From contig NZ_SBAP01000027.1 of assembly GCF_004134945.1 (NCBI RefSeq), positions 1 through 22,981 on the forward strand: a DNA stretch of 22,981 nt. Direction: 5' to 3'. Below, one piece after another: positions 16,435 to 22,981 of this stretch (the stretch's first letter is position 1; every line of letters begins with the position of its first letter). The stretch is from Fusobacterium_C necrophorum_A. Its GTDB lineage: Bacteria; Fusobacteriota; Fusobacteriia; Fusobacteriales; Fusobacteriaceae. The position numbers and the translations under genes were made by a program. The notes under the pieces are model-generated. The model saw only the letters and a program-made list of their open reading frames with translations, did no database searches and was not told the origin of the DNA.

Positions 16435-18354
16435 ATGCATCAAACAATAGAAAAAAATGCTTCTTCTCCGATATTTTGGAGAACAATGAAGCCACAATTT
16501 TCCTTGTATGCCAAAGGAGCAAAGGAAGTTTGTCTGGAATTTTATCAAAACCCTGAAGATAAAACCCCAAGTCGAAAGATTCGGTTGGATCCAAAAAAAA
16601 ATAGAACGGGAGATTATTGGTATTTTGAAGATAGCAGCATAGCGGAAGGAAGCTTGTATCGTTGGAATATTGACGGAATTAGTATTTTAGATCCTCTTGC
16701 ACTTTCCTATACGGGAAATATGCCGGTAGAAGAAAAAAAATCTATCTTCCTCTTACATCAACAAAGCCCTGTCAAAAGATTATCCATTCCGGATAAAGAT
16801 AGACTTATCTATGAAGTACATATAGGATTTTTTTCGGAAAAACGAAGTTATAGCTCTTTTATTGATAAAATTCCCTATTTAAAAGAATTGGGAATCAATA
16901 CCGTGGAATTTCTTCCCATTTACGAATGGGATGATTATACCGGGAATCTTCATCCGGATGCCAGTCCCATCAAAAATGCTTGGGGCTACAATCCTATCAA
17001 CTTTTTTGCCGCAACAAAAAAATACTCCTCTTGCAAAGAAGTCGCTTCATTTTCGGAAAAAGAAGAATTTCATCATTTGGTGGAAGTTCTCCATGAAAAT
17101 GGGATTGAAGTCCTGTTGGATGTCGTTTACAATCATACTGCAGAAGGAGGAAAAACAGGCTATCTTTACAACTTCAAAGCAATGGGAGAGAATATTTTCT
17201 ATATCAAAACCAAAGAGAAAGATTTTGCCAATTTTTCCGGTTGTGGAAACAGTTTCAATTGCAATCATCCTGTTGCAAAAGAAATGATTTTGGATTCTTT
17301 ACTCTATTGGTATTATGAAATCGGAGTGGACGGTTTCCGTTTCGATCTCTCTCCCGTACTGGGAAGAGATTCCGACGGACAGTGGTTGCAGCATTCTTTG
17401 CTAAAAGATTTGGTGGAACATCCTATTTTATCTCATGCCTTGTTAATTTCGGAAAGTTGGGATTTAGGAGGATATTTTGTGGGAGCCCTGCCAAGCGGTT
17501 GGTCCGAATGGAATGATTCTTATCGGGATACGGTCCGAAAATTTATACGAGGAGATTTCGGACAAATTCCCGATCTCATCAAGAGAATTTTCGGGAGTGT
17601 GGATCTTTTTCATGCCAATCGGAAAAAATATCAATCAAGCATCAATTTTATTGCCTGTCATGACGGCTTCACGATGTGGGATTTACTCAGTTATAATCGG
17701 AAGTATAACTTTGCAAACGGGGAACAAAATCGAGACGGCAGCAATGAAAATTATTCCTACAATCATGGAGAAGAGGGAGAAACCGATAATCCGAATATCT
17801 TGGCTCTAAGAATACAACAAATGAAGAATATGATGTTAATTCTATACATTTCACAAGGAATTCCTATGCTTCTAATGGGAGATGAAATTGCAAGAACACA
17901 ATTGGGAAACAACAATGCCTACTGCCAAGACAACAAAATCACTTGGATGGATTGGAGTCGAAAAGAACGTTTTCAGGATATCTTTACCTTTACAAAATCC
18001 ATGATACAACTTCGAAAAAGCTATTCTATTTTTCGAAGAGAAGAATATTTAAAAATGGATGAGGAAATCTTTTTACACGGAGTGAAATTACATCAACCTG
18101 ACTATAGTTTTCACTCTTTGTCGATTGCTTTTGAACTTTTCGACCAAGAGACAAAAACAAGATTCTATATTGCTCTTAATTCCTATAGTGAAACTTTGGA
18201 GTTTGAGCTTCCTCTCTTAGAAGATGGAAAACATTGGTATCTGTTGACGGATACGGCAAAACCGGAAACCTCTTATTTTCAAGCTGATAACATGATAAGT
18301 GGAAAAAGCTATCCTCTTGCTTCCAAATCTTCCATGATTTTAATTACAAAATAA
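16435..18354 (+). CDS. glgX: GH13 glycogen-debranching / isoamylase-type enzyme
   Basis: Cytoplasmic alpha-1,6-glucosidase of the GlgX/isoamylase type, removing branch points from glycogen or maltodextrin; no signal peptide is present. 639 residues, close to GlgX. An N-terminal CBM48-like beta domain (about 10-115) precedes the GH13 barrel. Conserved GH13 regions: DVVYNH (229-234), GFRFDLSPVL with nucleophile Asp304 (300-309), ISESWD with acid/base Glu340 (338-343; most GlgX proteins have AEPWD) and CHDGFTMWD (408-416). GWSEWNDSYRD (355-365), NRDGSNENYSYNHGEEG and GDEIARTQLGNNNAYCQDN are GlgX/isoamylase traits. GAAGGG lies 7 nt before the ATG. It is the only plus-strand gene and has its own terminator, so it is a single-gene unit. 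GlgX against type I pullulanase or isoamylase specificity cannot be settled from sequence. Confidence 0.9.
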   Translation: MHQTIEKNASSPIFWRTMKPQFSLYAKGAKEVCLEFYQNPEDKTPSRKIRLDPKKNRTGDYWYFEDSSIAEGSLYRWNIDGISILDPLALSYTGNMPVEEKKSIFLLHQQSPVKRLSIPDKDRLIYEVHIGFFSEKRSYSSFIDKIPYLKELGINTVEFLPIYEWDDYTGNLHPDASPIKNAWGYNPINFFAATKKYSSCKEVASFSEKEEFHHLVEVLHENGIEVLLDVVYNHTAEGGKTGYLYNFKAMGENIFYIKTKEKDFANFSGCGNSFNCNHPVAKEMILDSLLYWYYEIGVDGFRFDLSPVLGRDSDGQWLQHSLLKDLVEHPILSHALLISESWDLGGYFVGALPSGWSEWNDSYRDTVRKFIRGDFGQIPDLIKRIFGSVDLFHANRKKYQSSINFIACHDGFTMWDLLSYNRKYNFANGEQNRDGSNENYSYNHGEEGETDNPNILALRIQQMKNMMLILYISQGIPMLLMGDEIARTQLGNNNAYCQDNKITWMDWSRKERFQDIFTFTKSMIQLRKSYSIFRREEYLKMDEEIFLHGVKLHQPDYSFHSLSIAFELFDQETKTRFYIALNSYSETLEFELPLLEDGKHWYLLTDTAKPETSYFQADNMISGKSYPLASKSSMILITK

Positions 18355-18380
18355 AAAGGCAGCCTAACAAGCTGCCTTTT
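18354..18380 (+). terminator. Bidirectional intrinsic terminator between convergent genes
   Basis: AAAAGGCAGC, a 7-nt loop, then GCTGCCTTTT: a perfect GC-rich stem flanked by A and T runs, directly after the debranching-enzyme stop. The flanking runs let it also serve the convergent lipoprotein gene ending at 18412. Confidence 0.92.
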
Positions 18381-18411
18381 CTCTATCCTACTTATCTCTT
18401 TCTAAAAATTC

Positions 18412-19011
18412 CTAGGATTGATTCACTCTTTTAATAACTTTTTTATCCTCTCGAAGAGGTAGCATTTCCTTTGTCATTTCAGGAATCAGATGTTTTGTCC
18501 GGGTTCTTGCATCCACATCTTTTTGATACAGGGATTCTTCGTGTTGTATCTCCAATTCCAACATGGATACTCTCTCTTCCGTTTTTACTTTCATTTCCAA
18601 TTTTGTTGGATATTGCAAAGGTCTTATCTTAAGCCCACCGGGTTGATACAGTACAGGGTCTAAATAATAGATATCCTGTTTTCGATGCAATACCGTTTGA
18701 TACACTTCCCCCGGTTTTATAACAGTATTTTCCCTTTCCGCCGTTTGATCATTTGAATTCAAGTGCGTTCCATGTGTCACTTCATCTCCACCCAATTTCG
18801 AATCTCTCCAAATAATTTCCATTTCTTGCTTTGATTCGTTCTTCAAGGCTAAATAAATTCCGCTTCGATCCGCCCTTGTCACAATGGCGTTTAAATCCGG
18901 TACCTCCTGTTTTGCTTCCACATAAGGTCGAAAACGTGTATTCATCGTTCCACAAGCCACAAAGAAAGCTCCCAATAGAACTGTCAGACCCAGAAATATT
19001 ACTTTTTTCAT
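18412..19011 (-). CDS. Putative lipoprotein, downstream partner of the trimeric autotransporter
   Basis: Unrecognised 199-residue protein. It begins MKKVIFLGLTVLLGAFFVAC-G: a basic start, a hydrophobic stretch and a lipobox-like FVAC with Cys20, indicating lipidation by Lgt and cleavage by LspA. The mature part is polar, with no repeats or transmembrane segments and a basic C-terminus. The start has GGAGAG 7 nt upstream and lies 15 nt after the adhesin stop, so the two genes are very probably co-transcribed. By analogy with SadB, the inner-membrane lipoprotein encoded next to the Salmonella adhesin SadA, it may assist autotransporter trimerisation or surface display. That is inference from gene order only; I see no sequence similarity I could vouch for. 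Confidence 0.82.
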   Translation of the reverse strand: MKKVIFLGLTVLLGAFFVACGTMNTRFRPYVEAKQEVPDLNAIVTRADRSGIYLALKNESKQEMEIIWRDSKLGGDEVTHGTHLNSNDQTAERENTVIKPGEVYQTVLHRKQDIYYLDPVLYQPGGLKIRPLQYPTKLEMKVKTEERVSMLELEIQHEESLYQKDVDARTRTKHLIPEMTKEMLPLREDKKVIKRVNQS

Positions 19012-19026
19012 TCCATCCTCTCCTTT

Positions 19027-22000
19027 TTATTTCCAATTAAATCTATAAGATGCTCCTACAGAATACATCGTATCCACCTGTTTATATCCCGGTGCCACGG
19101 AGACTTTCCCGTTGATTCTTACATTTTCTGTCGGTGCTCCCTGTATTCCTACAGCAACCGCCTGAGTTCCTTTCCATCCTCCCACTGCTGCCGCGACCGT
19201 TCCTTGATTGATTCCAATTTCCATAAATTCCAATCCCGACATAGCTGCCGCACTTGCCAATCCTCTTCTCATTTCTCCGTTCATCTTGTCAATTCTTTGT
19301 GCATTCTGTTGAACGGCTCCTTTCACTTCATTCAATTGAGAAACATTGACAGCATCTGTCGGTGCTTCTCCTGCTGCCACATTCGTGATTCTATTTCCTC
19401 CGTTGTCCAATCCTTTAGAAGTCAATGAAGTTTTCTTTCCATCTTCTCCTTCGAATACAAGACTTCCTCCATCAATCACCGCTTTCTTCCCGTTTCCGTC
19501 AATCAAAGTAATTTTGGATAAATCTTTGAGTTCCTTTGTCAATTGAATGGTCAGTCCACCATCTTCCGTAGAGATCACTCCAATGTTCCCTTGGGATAAC
19601 TTTTTCGGATCTTTTTCTCCTCCTGTTATCTGTAAGGTTTCATTCAATTTCTTATTCACCGTCTTACCGTCATCTCCCTCAAATTTTAATCCGTCATCAT
19701 GAGTTGCCACGGTATGAGAATTTCCTTTCGAATCTTGATATACAATTCTCTCCATTTTTTCTTTCGGATCTTTGGCTTCCACTCCTGCTTTTCCTTCTTC
19801 TACGGAAATTTTTGCTCCTGTCTCTTTTCCACTTTCTCCCGGTTTTCCTGCCAAGTAAATATTCCCTGCTCCATTCTCAGAAGAAATAATAACAGCTTCT
19901 TCTCCCTCTTTTTTCGGAATACTCACTTTCTCTACAGAAATTTCTGAATTCAAAGCAACCTGAATCTCTCCGTTTTCTTCCACGGATGTCGTAATGTTCT
20001 TTTTATCTCCTACAATCTTTTGGGTATCTCCAAGGTTCCGATGAACATTTTCTCCCTTATCTGCTCCAAAATTCAGTCCTTTGTTTATAGTTTCATTTAT
20101 ATTTCCGACAACTTTTTCTATTTTATCATCTACAACTTTTAATTGGTCTTCTGTGGCTGCTTGACCTGAAGTAAAATGATTAGGATCCCAAGTTTTATTG
20201 GTAAGTTCATTAACAGTTCCGGCTTCTCCATTCACTTTTACTTTTCCAAAAGTTGCATTCCCTGTAGTTCCGTCTAGAGAAACTTTATCTCCTACTGTCA
20301 GTTTTCCTGTTTCTCCATCTACCACAATCTGTTTCGTCGAATCTTTTCCTAAAGTTACTTTATCTTTTAATCCTACTTCATAAATTGGATGCCCATTTGT
20401 TCCTACTTCTTTTTTTATTGATATATTATTCCCTTCTTTTATCTCCGCTTTGGAAGCTGCTATTTCTTTATTTAATTGAGAAACATTTACCGCATCAGTA
20501 TCAGCAGTTCCTGCCGCCACATTTGTAATTTTAGCATGATTTACATTGACTTCTTTTCTTCCCTTTGCTAGAGTAATTTTTGTTCCTCGTTTCTCTCCGC
20601 CATTGGAAATAGATTCGATATGTTTCAACTCTTTTGCCAATTGTATTTCTAAAATACTCTTTCCCTTATATCTGACATTAATATTACCCTTTGCACTCGA
20701 AAAATTTTTTGATTGTTCTTGAGTTAATCCTTCTCCTTTGATTCTTAATGTTTGTCCTAAATTTCTATGGATACTCGTACCATCATTTCCGATAAAAATG
20801 AGACCCTTTTTCTCTAAATCTTTCAAATCCTTTTTAGTAACTGCTTCCGGTGTACTAATTTTTACCTTATATCCTTTTCCATTGTCATTTTCTACTAAAA
20901 CCTTTACTCCCTTTTCTCCGACAAAAGAAACTTTTTTGTTTAAAGTTACATTTCCTTTCTCTCCACTACTGTCCGCTATTTTCCAACCTTCTGCTAATTT
21001 ATTCGCCACTGCAAATAATTGTGACCCATTGATAGCATCTGTAGAAGTTTCACTAATTCTTCCGGCAGCTACATGTTGTAATTGTCTTTCTGCTCCTGAT
21101 TTCCCTATACTCACCACACCTAGATCTCCATTCCCATTAGTTCCGCTACTACCATTGCCATTTTTCTTCATTCCGGCAAATTTATCTGTTGGAATTTCTA
21201 TTTTATTACCATTTGAATTTACAGATTTCATATCTTTTAAAGACAATGGTGCAATTTCTACTTTTCCTACAGTTTCATATTTTTTTGCCTCTGAATCCGC
21301 TCCCAAAGCAACACTGTTAGAAAGCTCTACCTTTGCATCCTTTCCTATTGCAACCGCTTTCTCTACCTCTTTTTCTCCTCCATTTGCACTATCGGTATGA
21401 GTATGGTTATTATCACTCGCTTTCATATCAGCTCCATTGCCGTTTCCAACTTTTGCATTTGTTCCGATTGCAATACTGTCATTTCCTTTACTTTTCGCTT
21501 CATATCCAATCGCAATTCCTTGATTTCCTTTCTGAATTGCTCCTGTTCCCAATGCCATGCCAGACATAGAATGTGCTTCTGCGTTATATCCGAAAGCTAA
21601 AGCTCTATCATGATATGCTCCTGCCCACTTTCCAATGGCAATCGCTTGATGTCCACTTACAAGTGATTGATTTCCAATGGAAACTCCATCATTTCCATAG
21701 TTACGAACATCGTGCCCTAAGGTCACTCCATACTGACCTGTTGCAATCGAAGAAGCTCCTAAAATAACAGAAGCTTCCAAAGAATTAATCTGATTTGGCT
21801 GAGAGGAAATTCCATTTTCAGTTGTTTTCATTAATCTTTGTTTTACTTCATCTGAAATTTTCAGTTTTTCTTTTCCATTACTTTCATTGTTATTTATATC
21901 ACTTAATTTTTTTGTTTTAGATTCTTTCCCAATAACAACGGAATTTTCTCCTTCCGCTTCTGTTGCACTCCCAATTGCAACGGAACCTTTTCCAGCAGCA

Positions 22001-22767
22001 GCAGCAACTTTTCCAATAGCAATAGAAGTCTCTTTTACTGCAACAGATTGTCTTCCTAAAGCAATAGAATTAGAACCCTGTGCTGAAGCTGCCGCTCCTA
22101 AAGAAATAGCGCTACTGGCAGTTGCCGTTGCAAAACTTCCGATCGCAATCGCAGCTCCTATCACATTCTTCTCATCATTGCCATTAGTATTTCCATTCTC
22201 TTTTTTACTTGCAAAAGCATAGTCTCCAATCGCAATGCTTGCATTTCTTGCAACAGAATCCCCTCCAATAGCAATGGATTTTGCTAATTTATCATCTTCT
22301 GAATTTTTAGCATCACTATTCATTTCTTTAGGTTTACTATTTGCATACTTATCTTCACTACTACCATTTTTATGTTCTTTTCCAATCACTTTTTCATAGT
22401 TTGCGTTGTATTGATTAATAAGACTGTTCCCATTCTTCATATTATTCAAATGAAATCCCGCTTTGTATTTCTCATCTAATTGTGCTTTAGCATTCCCTTT
22501 TTCTGCAAAAGAGTATTCCTCTTCATCCTTCTTTTCTTTGGGTTCTATTACATTCCCTTCCCCAACTTTTACCTTAACATTTCGACCTATAGCAATTCCA
22601 TCTTCCACTGTCCCATTAGTAGAACTGCTGCTACTGCTCTCTTGTGCATATCCCAAATTCCCTGCAATAAAAAAAGCAACGATAAGTGCTTCTGTAACTC
22701 GAACTTTTCTTTTCAACCATGTTTTTAACAATTTACCTTCTCGCAAATTCATGACCTTTCTTTTCAT
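19027..22767 (-). CDS. Trimeric autotransporter adhesin (YadA-like)
   Basis: Type Vc secreted adhesin, exported by Sec and anchored as a trimeric beta-barrel in the outer membrane. Numbering from the ATG at 22767 (1246 residues): a long signal peptide with two basic clusters, then TEALIVAFFIAGNLGYAQ (about 1-41); a Ser run; a polar Lys/Asn-rich segment; a YadA-like head with many AIG-x-x-A repeats (about 162-499), interrupted by polar insertions; three neck motifs of the type VAAG..TDA(V/I)N.SQL at about 565-584, 747-765 and 1127-1145; stalk segments with three related 'RNLG-x-T'-like units; and a C-terminal YadA anchor (about 1154-1246). The end is YRFNWK, a Lys after the usual aromatic residue. 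Start choice is uncertain: 22767 abuts GGGAGG, and the next ATG at 22752 is an alternative; longer frames run through the -10 box. Confidence 0.93.
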   Translation of the reverse strand: MKRKVMNLREGKLLKTWLKRKVRVTEALIVAFFIAGNLGYAQESSSSSSTNGTVEDGIAIGRNVKVKVGEGNVIEPKEKKDEEEYSFAEKGNAKAQLDEKYKAGFHLNNMKNGNSLINQYNANYEKVIGKEHKNGSSEDKYANSKPKEMNSDAKNSEDDKLAKSIAIGGDSVARNASIAIGDYAFASKKENGNTNGNDEKNVIGAAIAIGSFATATASSAISLGAAASAQGSNSIALGRQSVAVKETSIAIGKVAAAAGKGSVAIGSATEAEGENSVVIGKESKTKKLSDINNNESNGKEKLKISDEVKQRLMKTTENGISSQPNQINSLEASVILGASSIATGQYGVTLGHDVRNYGNDGVSIGNQSLVSGHQAIAIGKWAGAYHDRALAFGYNAEAHSMSGMALGTGAIQKGNQGIAIGYEAKSKGNDSIAIGTNAKVGNGNGADMKASDNNHTHTDSANGGEKEVEKAVAIGKDAKVELSNSVALGADSEAKKYETVGKVEIAPLSLKDMKSVNSNGNKIEIPTDKFAGMKKNGNGSSGTNGNGDLGVVSIGKSGAERQLQHVAAGRISETSTDAINGSQLFAVANKLAEGWKIADSSGEKGNVTLNKKVSFVGEKGVKVLVENDNGKGYKVKISTPEAVTKKDLKDLEKKGLIFIGNDGTSIHRNLGQTLRIKGEGLTQEQSKNFSSAKGNINVRYKGKSILEIQLAKELKHIESISNGGEKRGTKITLAKGRKEVNVNHAKITNVAAGTADTDAVNVSQLNKEIAASKAEIKEGNNISIKKEVGTNGHPIYEVGLKDKVTLGKDSTKQIVVDGETGKLTVGDKVSLDGTTGNATFGKVKVNGEAGTVNELTNKTWDPNHFTSGQAATEDQLKVVDDKIEKVVGNINETINKGLNFGADKGENVHRNLGDTQKIVGDKKNITTSVEENGEIQVALNSEISVEKVSIPKKEGEEAVIISSENGAGNIYLAGKPGESGKETGAKISVEEGKAGVEAKDPKEKMERIVYQDSKGNSHTVATHDDGLKFEGDDGKTVNKKLNETLQITGGEKDPKKLSQGNIGVISTEDGGLTIQLTKELKDLSKITLIDGNGKKAVIDGGSLVFEGEDGKKTSLTSKGLDNGGNRITNVAAGEAPTDAVNVSQLNEVKGAVQQNAQRIDKMNGEMRRGLASAAAMSGLEFMEIGINQGTVAAAVGGWKGTQAVAVGIQGAPTENVRINGKVSVAPGYKQVDTMYSVGASYRFNWK

Positions 22768-22777
22768 CCTCCCTCTT

Positions 22778-22783
22778 ATTATA
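22778..22783 (-). promoter_or_regulatory. -10 box of the adhesin-lipoprotein operon
   Basis: Perfect TATAAT on the minus strand, 10 nt before the first likely adhesin ATG. No clear -35 at 17-18 nt. The short leader argues for starting the adhesin at 22767 or 22752. Confidence 0.5.
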
Positions 22784-22851
22784 CAATCTGAAAATTTCAT
22801 ATTCTGTTCTTCATCAACACCATTTGACAAAAAACTGCAAAGTAACTTTTT

Positions 22852-22952
22852 TGAAAATAAAAAGAACCTCCATTTTTATCAAGGTCTTATACTTTACATC
22901 CCTTATTTTTTTATGCTCCGTACATAACACATGATAAGAAAATAGAGGTTCT
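22852..22952 (-). other. Long imperfect inverted repeat with T tract (terminator or small structured RNA)
   Basis: AGAACCTC (22863-22870) is complementary to GAGGTTCT (22945-22952). Pairing continues inward through ATTTT and ATCA with one mismatch and a bulge, giving arms of about 20 nt around a loop of about 50 nt. On the minus strand the hairpin ends in TTCTTTTTATTTTC. The loop can form a smaller stem, TTATG-7 nt-CATAA. A TAATAT box at 22960-22965 would place a transcript start almost exactly at the hairpin. It could be a terminator of a gene beyond the edge, a small RNA or attenuator ahead of the adhesin, or the end of a mobile element. Confidence 0.4.
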
Positions 22953-22981
22953 ACTTTTAATATTACGATAAAGTACCCCCC

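Noticed and set aside
20738..21400. A 220-codon open frame on the plus strand opposite the adhesin
   Set aside because: It is antisense to repetitive Ser/Ala/Gly-rich coding sequence, lacks a ribosome binding site and looks like a low-complexity by-product of the adhesin repeats.
22825..22830. Plus-strand TTGACA as a -35 box
   Set aside because: No -10-like sequence lies 16-18 nt downstream and no plus-strand gene follows before the window end.

Overview
Organism and setting. The window is AT-rich. It carries a Kdo transferase gene (waaA, so lipopolysaccharide and an outer membrane), a trimeric autotransporter adhesin, strong AGGAGG-type ribosome binding sites and extended -10 promoters. This fits a diderm of the Fusobacteriota, most likely a Fusobacterium such as the F. 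necrophorum group. The genus is my inference from protein character; no marker gene settles it.

Layout. (1) 1-8,928, minus strand: the start of a BREX phage-defence operon, with an extended -10 promoter, brxC, a spacer of 11/12-nt tandem repeats, pglX, and then 12 nt downstream a reverse transcriptase gene with an intact YVDD motif that runs off the left edge. brxA and brxB are not upstream, and pglZ and brxL are not in the window. (2) 9,021-10,152, minus: a chrA pair (two half-size chromate-transporter-family proteins). The second gene is broken by a frameshift in its conserved FGG-YA motif. (3) 10,239-15,863, minus: a tightly packed housekeeping operon ymdB-prmA-cmk-waaA-trmB-purA with ATGA and 25-nt overlaps, an extended -10 promoter and a terminator after purA. 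(4) 15,954-16,333, minus: a monocistronic HU gene with its own promoter and terminator. (5) 16,385-18,380, plus: a GH13 glycogen-debranching enzyme, the only plus-strand gene, ending in a strong hairpin terminator shared with the convergent operon. (6) 18,412-22,783, minus: a trimeric autotransporter followed 15 nt later by a lipoprotein gene. (7) 22,852-22,981: a long imperfect inverted repeat ending in a T tract at the right edge.

How it works together. The most interesting part is the left end. A UG/Abi/DRT-like reverse transcriptase is placed as the third gene of a BREX operon, between pglX and whatever follows. Its DNA is clearly more AT-rich than its neighbours. It is either an accessory defence gene carried in the BREX cassette or part of a combined system. 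At the right end, the adhesin-lipoprotein pair resembles the layout of autotransporters that have a dedicated envelope lipoprotein. No tRNA, rRNA, CRISPR array or complete insertion sequence was seen, and no stretch over 300 bases lacks a gene.
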